Origin: Acholeplasmataceae bacterium UBA6235
GTDB taxonomy: Bacteria; Bacillota_I; Bacilli_A; Acholeplasmatales; UBA5453
NCBI GenBank assembly: GCA_002441525.1
Contig: DJWH01000020.1
Coordinates: 1 to 12,788, forward strand
Direction of reading: 5' to 3'
Length of the DNA stretch: 12,788 nucleotides
Shown here one piece after another: positions 1 through 7,154 of this stretch. Below the pieces are notes generated by a model. The model was not told the origin of the DNA, ran no database searches, and was given only the letters and a program-made list of their open reading frames with translations. Position numbers and translations under genes: made by a program. Every line of letters starts with the position of its first letter. Position 1 is the stretch's first letter.

Positions 1-713
1 TCCAAGACCCGGATATGTTTTCATTCTCCATTGATTCGATGTTGTTAGGCGATTTTGTCAAAATCAAAAAGAACACCAAGCGAATCATGGATTTATGTAC
101 AGGTAACGCAGCGATTCCGCTGTATTTATCGGTGAAAACTAAGGCCGAGATTCACGGGGTTGAAATCCAACAAGCGGTCTATGATATGGCTTCAAAAGGG
201 GTTCAAATCAACCACCTTGAAGATCAAATTCATCTACATCACCGCGATTTAAAGGGCATTTCTAAAGATGTTGGTAAATTATCATTCGACATCGTTACTG
301 CAAACCCACCCTTCTTCAAAGTACCCAACGAACCACATTTAAATAAAAATGATTATTTGACCATCGCTAGACATGAAGTGATGTTAACCTTAGAGGAACT
401 CATCATCGAAGCGCATGCGTTATTGAATAATGGTGGATCGTTCTATTTGGTCCATCGACCAGACCGTTTGACCGATATCTTAAGTTTGCTCAGAAAGCAT
501 GATTTAGAGCCCAAACGGATGCGTTTGGTTCAACCTAGAAGAAACACCAAACCCAATCATGTGTTGATTGAAGCTTCAAAAAACAGATTAGAAGGTGGCT
601 TAATTGTCGAGACCCCATTGGTGGTTTATCACAAAGACAATTGGACAAAAGCCATATTGGACATATATAACATTGGGAGGGATTCATATGTTACTCAGTC
701 TACTAAACCGTAA
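1..713 (+). CDS. trmN6: tRNA1(Val) adenine-37 N6-methyltransferase family protein (YabB/TrmN6), 5' end outside the window
   Basis: A SAM-dependent Rossmann-fold methyltransferase of the TrmN6/YabB family, which methylates N6 of A37 in tRNA-Val. The SAM-binding motif I reads MDLCTGNAAIPLYLS, a mid-domain acidic stretch reads IHGVEIQ, and the catalytic N6-adenine motif is NPPF in VTANPPFFK. The C-terminal PRRNTKPNHVLIEA segment also fits the family. An ATG lies at 15, but the frame is open to base 3 and encodes QDP-DMFSFSIDS. Family members have a FSFSLD-type segment some 20 residues into the protein, so the true start is very probably upstream and the ATG at 15 is internal. The stop (711-713) overlaps the next gene by 26 bases, which indicates co-transcription. 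Family assignment is firm; the exact tRNA substrate is inferred from the family. Confidence 0.85.
   Translation, partial: QDPDMFSFSIDSMLLGDFVKIKKNTKRIMDLCTGNAAIPLYLSVKTKAEIHGVEIQQAVYDMASKGVQINHLEDQIHLHHRDLKGISKDVGKLSFDIVTANPPFFKVPNEPHLNKNDYLTIARHEVMLTLEELIIEAHALLNNGGSFYLVHRPDRLTDILSLLRKHDLEPKRMRLVQPRRNTKPNHVLIEASKNRLEGGLIVETPLVVYHKDNWTKAILDIYNIGRDSYVTQSTKP
675..680 (+). promoter_or_regulatory. Strong ribosome binding site fixing the start of the TerB-like gene
   Basis: GGGAGG lies 7 bases before the ATG at 688, inside the end of the methyltransferase gene. It makes 688 the start. An upstream in-frame candidate at 604 has no such site and would only translate sequence that already codes for the methyltransferase in another frame. 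Confidence 0.75.
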
Positions 714-1098
714 GGAAAAACTTAAATTCCTCGATTTGGCGATTCATATGGTCGCGATTGATGGAGAACCAAATGCGTATGAAAAACGTATTTTAAACAT
801 GATGTTGGCTGAAGTTGGCGATGATATTTATAAAGAGTATACATTCTCATTAGCCAGCGACAAAGAAGCAACAGTAGCCTATTTTGTCTCTCAACCTAAA
901 GCAACCCGTCACATCGTCTTACTCAACCTATTGAAACTTTCCATGTTTGACGACTTATACAACACCAGTGAGCATTTCTTCATCGATAATGTGAGAAGAC
1001 AGTTCAAAATTGGGGTTGCGAAAAGAAAAGAATTGATGAGAGTCATCTACGCAGAACGCGATTGGCACGAACAAGCCAAACGTGTTTGTTTGGAGTAA
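688..1098 (+). CDS. TerB-like helical protein of unknown function
   Basis: A 136-residue protein, predicted mostly helical and cytosolic, with no signal peptide or membrane segment. The N-terminal part (about residues 14-45) reads FLDLAIHMVAIDGEPNAYEKRIL. This resembles the first half of TerB/DjlA-type domains, in which a helix ends in a DGE-type acidic turn followed by a helix with a conserved Glu. Around residues 88-110 a second, weaker copy of the pattern appears (FDDLYNTSEHFFIDNVRRQF). TerB domains are linked to metal binding and membrane-stress complexes, but no specific function can be assigned here. The gene overlaps the upstream methyltransferase by 26 bases and ends 1 base before rsmI, so it sits inside the RNA-modification operon. 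In Bacillus the corresponding slot holds the GIY-YIG protein YazA, which this does not resemble. That it is a real gene is well supported by the ribosome site; the family call is tentative. Confidence 0.6.
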   Translation: MLLSLLNRKEKLKFLDLAIHMVAIDGEPNAYEKRILNMMLAEVGDDIYKEYTFSLASDKEATVAYFVSQPKATRHIVLLNLLKLSMFDDLYNTSEHFFIDNVRRQFKIGVAKRKELMRVIYAERDWHEQAKRVCLE

Positions 1099-1099
1099 T

Positions 1100-1948
1100 A
1101 TGATTCGCCAAAGTTTCGTTGAAACCAAACCCACTTTGTATTTGATTTCAACCCCTATAGGCAATTTAAAAGACATCACACTCAGAGCACTTGAAACGCT
1201 AAAAACGGTTCAAGTGATTTTTGCTGAAGATACCCGTAATACATTAAAGTTACTCAGTCATTATGAAATATCGAAATCCGTTAAAAGCTATCACGAACAC
1301 AATAAAGTGAGTGCGGGTCAAGAGATCTTAAAACATCTCGAAAATGGCGATTCTGTGGGATTGGTCACCGATGCTGGCACCCCGGCCATTTCAGATCCAG
1401 GCTTCGAAGTCGTTCAATTGGTTAAAGATCATTTTCCGGTAGTTCCGATTCCTGGCGCGAGCGCTGTGTTAGCCGCATTAGTGGCCTCTGGTCTGGTACC
1501 ACAACCATTCACTTTTTTTGGGTTTCTAGACCGTACCGTCTCTAAGCGACAACTCGCATTGAACAAACTTTCAGGTTTACCACACACCCTTGTTTTCTAT
1601 GAACGCGGTGACCGCGTCAAAGAAACCCTGAGTGATATGAAATTGGTTTTAGGTAACCGTTTGGTTGTCCTTGCTAAAGAACTTACCAAACAGTTTGAGA
1701 CATTCTATGAAGGTGATATCGAAACCTTACTCAATTCGGATATTCACGAAAAAGGGGAATTTGTAATCCTGGTTTCTGGGAAAGCAGAAAGTGCCACATC
1801 TTCAGGTGATATTCTGACCGATGTGAAGGAATATGTGCTTCTAGGTTACACTGAAAAAGAGGCCATCAAAAAGGTCGCAAGCGAGTTAGGTGTTCATAAA
1901 AATGAAGTCTATCAGCAAGTCGTTAAGGCTGGCGGGATTAAAAAATAA
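1100..1948 (+). CDS. rsmI: 16S rRNA (cytidine-1402 2'-O)-methyltransferase RsmI
   Basis: RsmI uses SAM to 2'-O-methylate C1402 in the decoding centre of 16S rRNA. It belongs to the tetrapyrrole (CbiF-like) methylase superfamily. The 282 residues show the family signatures in order: STPIGNL (17-23), AEDTR (42-46), GLVTDAGTPAISDPG (87-101), PIPGASA (116-122), FFGFL (129-133), KELTK (193-197) and GEFVILVSG (219-227). The length is normal. The ATG at 1100 is chosen because GGAG (1092-1095) precedes it and it falls one base after the previous stop. A longer reading from a GTG at 1082 is in frame but lacks a ribosome site and adds six residues not typical of the family. It is the last gene of the first cluster. 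Confidence 0.96.
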   Translation: MIRQSFVETKPTLYLISTPIGNLKDITLRALETLKTVQVIFAEDTRNTLKLLSHYEISKSVKSYHEHNKVSAGQEILKHLENGDSVGLVTDAGTPAISDPGFEVVQLVKDHFPVVPIPGASAVLAALVASGLVPQPFTFFGFLDRTVSKRQLALNKLSGLPHTLVFYERGDRVKETLSDMKLVLGNRLVVLAKELTKQFETFYEGDIETLLNSDIHEKGEFVILVSGKAESATSSGDILTDVKEYVLLGYTEKEAIKKVASELGVHKNEVYQQVVKAGGIKK

Positions 1949-1975
1949 GCGTTCATTTTGTTTTAAAAATCACTG

Positions 1976-2004
1976 AAAAAACACTGCATAAATGTGTTGT
2001 TTTT
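1976..2004 (+). terminator. Probable weak intrinsic terminator after rsmI
   Basis: AAAAAACAC (1976-1984) can pair with GTGTT (1994-1998) and, across a bulged G at 1999, with the T-run at 2000-2004, around a loop of about 9 bases. The stem is AT-rich and the pairing U-run doubles as the U-tract, so the terminator would be weak. The metG -35 element (1997-2002) overlaps it. Confidence 0.45.
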
Positions 2005-2025
2005 AGAGTGGTTATTATATATAAT
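1997..2025 (+). promoter_or_regulatory. Sigma-A promoter for the T-box leader and metG
   Basis: TTGTTT (1997-2002) and TATAAT (2020-2025) are separated by exactly 17 bases. The -10 is a perfect consensus. Transcription would start near 2032, just ahead of the first conserved bases of the T-box leader. Confidence 0.8.
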
Positions 2026-2034
2026 AGGGTTACA

Positions 2035-2252
2035 GGCTTGGATAAAGAGAGTATGACTGTGGTTTTAAGCAAGAGAGTTTGTGGCTGGTGCGAACAAACA
2101 GAACCCAATCAGAAGATGACTTTGGAGCCGTTCAATCGATAGGTAGATTGAGCCGTGAGCACGCGTTAAGTGTTTGAGGGCTATGGGCAACCATAGAACT
2201 AAGGTGGTACCGCGATCTTTTCGTCCTTAGCGTTTTTAAGGGCGATTTTTTT
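2035..2252 (+). ncRNA. T-box riboswitch, methionine type, controlling metG
   Basis: A T-box leader senses uncharged tRNA and prevents early termination. The conserved T-box AAGGTGGTACCGCG lies at 2201-2214. The opening GATAAAGAGAGTA (2041-2053), the distal stem I helix GTTTGT/ACAAAC (2077-2082 with 2094-2099) enclosing GGTGCGA, and a later stem TCAATC/GATTGA (2132-2137 with 2146-2151) are all visible. Stem III is CTATGG/CCATAG closed by a GCAA tetraloop (2181-2196). The likely specifier triplet is ATG at 2116-2118 followed by a purine, matching methionine and the downstream metG. The antiterminator pairs CTAAGG (2199-2204) with CCTTAG (2225-2230). The TGGT bulge (2205-2208) suits an ACCA tRNA end with discriminator A. 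The specifier call rests on position and on the downstream gene. Confidence 0.95.
2222..2252 (+). terminator. T-box-regulated intrinsic terminator before metG
   Basis: CGTCCTT (2222-2228) pairs with AAGGGCG (2238-2244), including one G-U pair, around a 9-base loop. A run of seven T follows (2246-2252). CCTT of its 5' arm is shared with the antiterminator, so the two structures exclude each other as expected for a T-box. When uncharged tRNA-Met stabilises the antiterminator, read-through into metG is expected. Confidence 0.92.
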
Positions 2253-2276
2253 ACGAAAAAATGGAGGTAGAAGAAG

Positions 2277-3833
2277 ATGAAAAAACCATTTTATATTTCA
2301 ACAGCGATTGCTTATGCGTCGGCTATCCCACACGTTGGTAACGTGTATGAAGCCATTCTCGCTGACGCGATTGCACGTTTTAAACGTTTGGATGGCTACG
2401 ATGTGTATTTCCAAACAGGGACCGATGAACACGGTCAAAAAATTGAATCTCGTGCCGCAGGCAAAGGTATGGATCCACAATCCTATACGGACCTGATTTC
2501 TGGTGAAATTAAACGCATTTACGCTGCTGTTGGTGTAGAATACGATCATTTTATTCGTACAACCGATGAAAACCACCGCCAAGTCGTTCAAGCTATCTTC
2601 AAAAAACTATATGATCAAGGCGACATTTATTTAGGTAAATATGCAGGTTGGTATAGTGTTTCTGAAGAGTCATTTATTTCTGAAAAAGACATCGTTGATG
2701 GCAAGGGTCCAAATGGGGATACCCTGGTTTGGACTGAAGAAGAAACGTTCTTTTTCGACCTTAAAAAATACCAAGCAAGATTGGTAGAACACATCCAAAA
2801 CCACCCAGAATTTATCGCACCTGATTCACGTAAAAATGAAATGTTAAACAACTTCTTGAGCGAACCTTTACAAGATTTATCGGTCTCAAGAACCTCATTC
2901 AAATGGGGCATTCCAACCTTCGATCCTAAACACGTGACTTACGTTTGGATTGATGCCTTAACCAACTATATCAGCGGGTTGGATTTGGACGCGTCTTTAA
3001 CCCCATCCGAGAAGTTTAAAAAGTATTGGCCAGCCGATATACATTTAATTGGTAAAGATATCTTAAGATTCCATACCATTTATTGGCCAATCATGTTGAT
3101 GGCTTTGGGTCTAGAACTCCCTAAAACCGTCTTTGGTCACCCATGGGTCTTAATCGATAAATCCAAGATGAGCAAGTCTTTAGGCAACACATTGTATGTC
3201 GATGACATCTTAAAATTCTTTAAGAAAGACACACTCAGATATTATGTCTTACATGAGATTCCATTCGCAGCCGATGGTAACTTAACCTATGAACTGCTCA
3301 TTGAACGTAACAACACAGACTTAGCCAACACCCTTGGTAACTTAGTCAACCGTACGATTGGTATGGCTAATAAATACCGTGGTGGTGTTATTAAGAAAGC
3401 GAACACACAAAAAACTTATGAGGTTTCATTGGTGGATGCGACAGCGCACCTCTTAGATCAAGTCCGCGCTAAAATGGATGAATACCGTGTCGCTGACGCG
3501 ATTGAAGAAATCATGAAAGTACTTCGACAAGCCAACAAGTTTATCGATGTAACAGAACCATGGAAACTCTTTAAAGACGAAACCGCACAAGCAGAACTCG
3601 ATGGTGTCTTGTATGAATTATTGGAAACCATTCGTATCACTGCCGTGGTTTTACGTGCCTTCATCCCAGATACTGCAAATGAAATTTTAAGACAAATTAA
3701 TACAACCAACCATACCTTTGAATCCATCACCACATTTGGTGGCTTTGAAGATGGTGTTAAGCTCAATCCACCTGTGGTGTTATTCGAACGTTATAACCCA
3801 CAAGAGAAACTTGAAGAAATCTTAAAAGGATAA
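2277..3833 (+). CDS. metG: Methionyl-tRNA synthetase, short form without C-terminal tRNA-binding domain
   Basis: Class I aminoacyl-tRNA synthetase that charges tRNA-Met with methionine using ATP. The HIGH-type motif is HVGN at residues 19-22 inside PHVGNVYEAILADAIARFKR. KMSKS is at 297-301. TGTDEHGQKI and YVWIDALTNYISGL are typical family blocks. The connective-peptide region (around AGWYSVSEESF) lacks the Cys-X2-Cys zinc knuckles, as in Bacillus-type enzymes. At 518 residues it stops just after the anticodon-binding helical bundle. Bacillus MetS has a further domain of about 110 residues (EMAP-II/Trbp111-like) that promotes dimerisation and tRNA binding, and this is absent here. GGAGG (2263-2267) lies 9 bases before the ATG. 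Expression is controlled by the T-box leader, and the membrane protein gene that follows is 2 bases away. Confidence 0.97.
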   Translation: MKKPFYISTAIAYASAIPHVGNVYEAILADAIARFKRLDGYDVYFQTGTDEHGQKIESRAAGKGMDPQSYTDLISGEIKRIYAAVGVEYDHFIRTTDENHRQVVQAIFKKLYDQGDIYLGKYAGWYSVSEESFISEKDIVDGKGPNGDTLVWTEEETFFFDLKKYQARLVEHIQNHPEFIAPDSRKNEMLNNFLSEPLQDLSVSRTSFKWGIPTFDPKHVTYVWIDALTNYISGLDLDASLTPSEKFKKYWPADIHLIGKDILRFHTIYWPIMLMALGLELPKTVFGHPWVLIDKSKMSKSLGNTLYVDDILKFFKKDTLRYYVLHEIPFAADGNLTYELLIERNNTDLANTLGNLVNRTIGMANKYRGGVIKKANTQKTYEVSLVDATAHLLDQVRAKMDEYRVADAIEEIMKVLRQANKFIDVTEPWKLFKDETAQAELDGVLYELLETIRITAVVLRAFIPDTANEILRQINTTNHTFESITTFGGFEDGVKLNPPVVLFERYNPQEKLEEILKG

Positions 3834-3835
3834 CC

Positions 3836-4735
3836 ATGAGCAACCTATTTAAGAATAACGAAAAACTCTTTCTTGAATTACGTGCTTTGTTCGCTGTGAC
3901 CTTCTTTACCATCATCTATGGTATCGGGGTAAGCTGGTTTCTAGAAGCCGCAGCAGAACCGCTTTATACTGGGGGTATTCCAGGGATTGGCCAGTTGACT
4001 CGTAACGTGTTGAATTCACATTTCGGGCTCAATTTAGGCAATAGTTTCTTAGGGATATTTATCATGTTGGGTAACATCCCAATCCTGATTTTAGGTTGGT
4101 TTGGTGTTTCCAAACGATTTACCATTTACTCCATCATCTCTGTCGTGATCCAATCGACCATCTTAGGGTTTATTCCGGTGGTTAATATGGGGATTTCAGA
4201 TACATTCGTGCTCGCTGTTATGGGTGGGCTATTGATTGGTGTTGGTGTCGGTGGCGCATTGAAATATGGCACATCAACCGGTGGGCTAGATATCATTGCA
4301 CAATATTATTCGTTACGTCATGGCACTTCAGTCGGATTCATATCTTTAGTGCTCAATGTCGGCATCGCCTTGGTCGGTGCATTCGTCTTTGGTAGTGCGA
4401 GTGTCGCAGCATTCACCATCATTCGTATCATTGTTTCGACGATTGTCACAGATAAATTACATACAGCGTATAACTTTATGAAAGTTGAAATCATCACAGA
4501 ATCGCCAGCACAACTCACGCAATTGATCTTAGAGAAAGTTTATCGTGGGGTTACATTGGCGAAAGTGGAAGGGGCTTATTCTCACAAAGAAAAGACCATG
4601 GTCATCGTCGTGATTTCGTCTTATGAGTTGACTCAAATCAGAAAATTAGTGAAAGATTTTGATCCAAAAGCCTTTATGATTACCCAACCGGTAAAAACCA
4701 TACAAGGTAACTTTGCAAGAAAAACCATCGTATAA
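3836..4735 (+). CDS. YitT-family membrane protein (DUF161 with C-terminal DUF2179)
   Basis: A 299-residue integral membrane protein. Hydrophobic segments lie near residues 18-37, 68-90, 94-115, 122-142 and 166-204. The motif GTSTGGLDIIAQ (about 145-156) is characteristic of the YitT/DUF161 family. Residues from about 218 to 290 form a soluble tail matching DUF2179, with GVTLAKVEGAYSHKEKTMVIVV followed by a helix and ITQPVKTIQGNF near the end. The biochemical role of the family is not established; the soluble tail may bind a small ligand. The AAAGGA ribosome site (3825-3830) lies within the end of metG and the intergenic gap is 2 bases, so it is almost certainly co-transcribed with metG and under the same T-box. 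No terminator hairpin was seen after it before the rplM promoter. Confidence 0.88.
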   Translation: MSNLFKNNEKLFLELRALFAVTFFTIIYGIGVSWFLEAAAEPLYTGGIPGIGQLTRNVLNSHFGLNLGNSFLGIFIMLGNIPILILGWFGVSKRFTIYSIISVVIQSTILGFIPVVNMGISDTFVLAVMGGLLIGVGVGGALKYGTSTGGLDIIAQYYSLRHGTSVGFISLVLNVGIALVGAFVFGSASVAAFTIIRIIVSTIVTDKLHTAYNFMKVEIITESPAQLTQLILEKVYRGVTLAKVEGAYSHKEKTMVIVVISSYELTQIRKLVKDFDPKAFMITQPVKTIQGNFARKTIV

Positions 4736-4787
4736 GTGGTGTTATTTTGAATCAAAACGGTGCAGTTGAAATTACTACATATTATGG

Positions 4788-4816
4788 TTGACAATTACCA
4801 CTACTTATAGTAAGAT
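4788..4816 (+). promoter_or_regulatory. Strong sigma-A promoter for rplM-rpsI
   Basis: A perfect TTGACA (4788-4793) is separated by 17 bases from TAAGAT (4811-4816). The start is expected near 4823, giving a leader of about 62 bases. This is the closest to a full consensus -35 in the window, fitting a ribosomal protein operon. Confidence 0.88.
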
Positions 4817-4822
4817 TTATAC

Positions 4823-4884
4823 GGTACGTTTTAAAAAAGCCCAAAATAGCCCTTATTACAACCACAATAAGGAGGAGAATTACA
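4823..4884 (+). promoter_or_regulatory. rplM 5' leader with Shine-Dalgarno-occluding hairpin, candidate L13 autoregulatory element
   Basis: CCTTATT (4851-4857) is perfectly complementary to AATAAGG (4866-4872) around an 8-base loop. The 3' arm includes AAGG of the Shine-Dalgarno AAGGAGGAG (4869-4877), which lies 7 bases before the ATG at 4885. The hairpin would partly hide the ribosome site, so opening or stabilising it could control translation of L13 and S9. Firmicutes are known to carry an L13 leader element upstream of rplM. Whether this leader belongs to that family is an inference from position and not from a covariance match. Confidence 0.55.
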
Positions 4885-5322
4885 ATGATGAAAACAACAA
4901 CAATGCCCAACCCGGCGAACATCCAAAGAAAATGGTATGTCGTTGACGCGGATGGTGCAACCCTTGGTCGCTTAGCGACTCAAGTAGCAGCAATTTTAAA
5001 AGGTAAGAATAACCCATACTACGCTCCTCACGTAGACACTGGCGATAACGTTATCATTATTAATGCTGAAAAAATTCAATTAACAGGGAAGAAATGGACT
5101 GGTAAAGTCTATTATTCACACAGTGATTATGCTGGTAGCTTAAAGACAACCATGGCTAAAGATGTTATGGCTAAGTTCCCAACCAGAATGGTAGAAAAAG
5201 CAGTAGAAGGTATGTTACCGCACAACCGTTTAGGTAAGCAAATGTTTAAGAAATTATACGTTTATGCTGGTAGCGAACATCCACATGTTGCTCAACAACC
5301 AGTTAAGTTGGAGGTATTATAA
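4885..5322 (+). CDS. rplM: 50S ribosomal protein L13
   Basis: L13 is an early-assembling protein of the large ribosomal subunit. The 145 residues carry the family blocks [51 protein letters not shown] and the signature region [21 protein letters not shown]. The length is normal. Two consecutive ATG codons (4885 and 4888) could initiate; the first has the better spacing (7 bases) from GGAGGAG. It leads a two-gene operon with rpsI, an arrangement conserved across bacteria, and its leader may fold over the ribosome site. Confidence 0.98.
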   Translation: MMKTTTMPNPANIQRKWYVVDADGATLGRLATQVAAILKGKNNPYYAPHVDTGDNVIIINAEKIQLTGKKWTGKVYYSHSDYAGSLKTTMAKDVMAKFPTRMVEKAVEGMLPHNRLGKQMFKKLYVYAGSEHPHVAQQPVKLEVL

Positions 5323-5324
5323 TC

Positions 5325-5720
5325 ATGGCAAAAGCGGTTCAATATTTAGGCACAGGACGTCGTAAGAGTTCAGTTGCAAGAGTTATCCTAACAAGTGGTA
5401 CTGGTAAGTTCGTCGTAAATGACAGACCATTCGAAGAATATATCCCTTCAGCAGCAACCCGTCTTGACGTTTTACAACCATTAGCAATTACCGAATCAGA
5501 AGGTCGTTTCGACGTTTCTGTTAACGTATATGGCGGCGGTTTAACCGGCCAAGCTGGTGCAATCCGTTTGGGTATCACCAGAGCATTGATGGAAATCAAT
5601 CCTGACTTGAGAGCAACCTTAAAACCTGCTGGACTAGTCACCAGAGATCCACGTGCTAAAGAACGTAAAAAATACGGTCTTAAGAAAGCTCGTAGAGCAT
5701 CACAATTCTCAAAACGTTAA
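5325..5720 (+). CDS. rpsI: 30S ribosomal protein S9
   Basis: S9 binds the head of the small subunit, and its C-terminal tail reaches the P-site tRNA. The 131 residues start with [16 protein letters not shown] and contain [21 protein letters not shown]. They end in the basic tail [12 protein letters not shown], with the conserved terminal Arg that contacts P-site tRNA. The ATG follows the rplM stop by 2 bases. Its ribosome site GGAGG lies within the last codons of rplM (LEVL coding region), so the two genes are translationally linked. The operon ends at a strong terminator directly downstream. Confidence 0.98.
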   Translation: MAKAVQYLGTGRRKSSVARVILTSGTGKFVVNDRPFEEYIPSAATRLDVLQPLAITESEGRFDVSVNVYGGGLTGQAGAIRLGITRALMEINPDLRATLKPAGLVTRDPRAKERKKYGLKKARRASQFSKR

Positions 5721-5727
5721 TTTTTAT

Positions 5728-5755
5728 GGGCAATCTTCGGATTGCCCTTTTTTTT
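5728..5755 (+). terminator. Strong intrinsic terminator with UUCG tetraloop after rpsI
   Basis: GGGCAATC (5728-5735) pairs perfectly with GATTGCCC (5740-5747) around the extra-stable TTCG loop. Eight T follow (5748-5755). It ends the rplM-rpsI transcript. Confidence 0.97.
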
Positions 5756-5756
5756 C

Positions 5757-5785
5757 TTGTAAGAAAACACCATATATCGTATAAT
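5757..5785 (+). promoter_or_regulatory. Sigma-A promoter for gltX
   Basis: TTGTAA (5757-5762) and TATAAT (5780-5785) are spaced by 17 bases, immediately after the rpsI terminator. The start would be near 5792, leaving a leader of about 19 bases that holds little beyond the ribosome site. Confidence 0.85.
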
Positions 5786-5810
5786 GATATATGCGAAAGA
5801 GGGTTTTTGT

Positions 5811-7154
5811 ATGAATAAAGTACGTGTTAGATACGCACCAAGTCCTACCGGGCTACTACATATAGGTAACGCTAGAACAGCGATTTTTAACTATTTGTTT
5901 GCGAGAAGCCATGGGGGCGATTTTTTAATTCGAATTGAAGATACTGACGTGAAGAGAAATGTCATTGGCGGTGAAGCATCACAACTAGACAACCTAAGAT
6001 GGTTGGGCTTAGATTGGGATGAGTCTCCTGATAAAGGTGGCCCTTATGGTCCATACAGACAACTTGAACGTTTGGATTTATATAAAGAGTACGCAGAAAA
6101 ACTATTAGACATGGGTATGGCTTACAAAGAATACAAAGAAGGTTCTAGCAAATACGCCATTCGTTTCAAAGTCCCAGCAGATAAAGAATATGTCTTTAAT
6201 GACATGGTCAGAGGGACATTGAGATTCCAATCCAAAGAAGTAGAAGATTGGATCATGATTAAAGACAACGGCATTCCTACCTACAATTTCGCTGTGGTTA
6301 TCGATGACCACTTTATGAAGATTACCCACATTTTAAGAGGGGAAGAACACATTACCAATACCCCGAAACAAATGATGGTGTATGAAGCATTTGGTTGGGA
6401 AATTCCGACGTTTGGTCACATGACCATCATCGTGAATGAGAAGAAAAAGAAATTGTCCAAACGTGACCAATCGATTGTTCAATTCATCTCTCAATACCGT
6501 GAACTCGGTTATTTACCAGAAGCGATGATGAACTTCATCGCACTTCTTGGATGGAGCCCAGCAGTTAACCAAGAAATCTTATCCAAAGAAGAAATCATCC
6601 ATCACTTTGATTCTTCAAGACTATCGAAAGCACCTGCGATGTTTGATGTCGTAAAACTCGCCTATATCAACAAAGAATATGTGAAGAAAATGTCTCATGA
6701 TGCGTTCGTTGAATTGTGTAAACCACACCTAGAAAAAGCAGGCATTGATGTGTCAAATCCAGTTTGGGTATCCGATCTTTGCAGTCTATTGCACGAAAGA
6801 ACGGCTTACGGCGCACAAATCGTCGAATTACATAACGAATTTTTCCATGGTTCATTTGAATATGAAACAGAAGCGCTTGACTTCTTAAAATCAGAAGACA
6901 CCTTACCAGTCATCAAAGCATTCAGACGCCAATTATCCATGAGCAGCTTCAACGCAGATGACATCAAAGAATCGATTAAAGATGTGGGCAAACGTTTAAA
7001 TGTCAAAGGCAAATCCTTGTTTATGCCTTGTAGAATCGCGACCACAGGCGCGATGCATGGACCAGATTTACCTAAATCCTTATCCCTTTTAGGTAAAGAA
7101 GTCGCGTTGAGCCGTATCGACAAAACTATAGAAAAATTGGAGAATAAAGCATGA
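5811..7154 (+). CDS. gltX: Glutamyl-tRNA synthetase
   Basis: Class I synthetase that attaches glutamate to tRNA-Glu; in many Firmicutes and Mollicutes it also misacylates tRNA-Gln for later amidation. The N-terminal YAPSPTGLLHIGNARTA contains the HIGH-type motif HIGN at 17-20. The KMSKS-type motif is KLSKR at 214-218. RIEDTD and ILRGEEHITNTPKQ are further family blocks. The 447 residues are slightly shorter than the usual 470-490. The start is the ATG at 5811, with AAAGAGGG (5796-5803) 7 bases upstream. An in-frame ATG at 5784 lies inside the -10 hexamer and upstream of the expected transcription start, so it cannot be used. The stop overlaps the next start as ATGA. Whether the enzyme discriminates tRNA-Glu from tRNA-Gln cannot be told by eye. 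Confidence 0.97.
   Translation: MNKVRVRYAPSPTGLLHIGNARTAIFNYLFARSHGGDFLIRIEDTDVKRNVIGGEASQLDNLRWLGLDWDESPDKGGPYGPYRQLERLDLYKEYAEKLLDMGMAYKEYKEGSSKYAIRFKVPADKEYVFNDMVRGTLRFQSKEVEDWIMIKDNGIPTYNFAVVIDDHFMKITHILRGEEHITNTPKQMMVYEAFGWEIPTFGHMTIIVNEKKKKLSKRDQSIVQFISQYRELGYLPEAMMNFIALLGWSPAVNQEILSKEEIIHHFDSSRLSKAPAMFDVVKLAYINKEYVKKMSHDAFVELCKPHLEKAGIDVSNPVWVSDLCSLLHERTAYGAQIVELHNEFFHGSFEYETEALDFLKSEDTLPVIKAFRRQLSMSSFNADDIKESIKDVGKRLNVKGKSLFMPCRIATTGAMHGPDLPKSLSLLGKEVALSRIDKTIEKLENKA

Noticed and set aside
641..669. Promoter-like TTGGAC-17-TATATA before the TerB-like gene
   Set aside because: Transcription would start at about 676, inside the GGGAGG ribosome site, leaving no usable leader; it lies in coding sequence and the overlap with the upstream gene implies co-transcription.
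955..1179. Open frame on the - strand across the TerB-like/rsmI junction
   Set aside because: It is antisense to two well-supported genes, has no recognisable domain and no ribosome site; it is a shadow frame.
2246..2262. TTTTTT-ACG-AAAAAA inverted repeat just before the metG ribosome site
   Set aside because: It can pair only through A-T pairs with a 3-base loop and is better explained as the terminator U-run followed by an A-rich ribosome-site flank.
4736..4787. Possible terminator after the YitT-family gene
   Set aside because: No stem with a following T-run could be found in this gap; read-through into rplM cannot be excluded.
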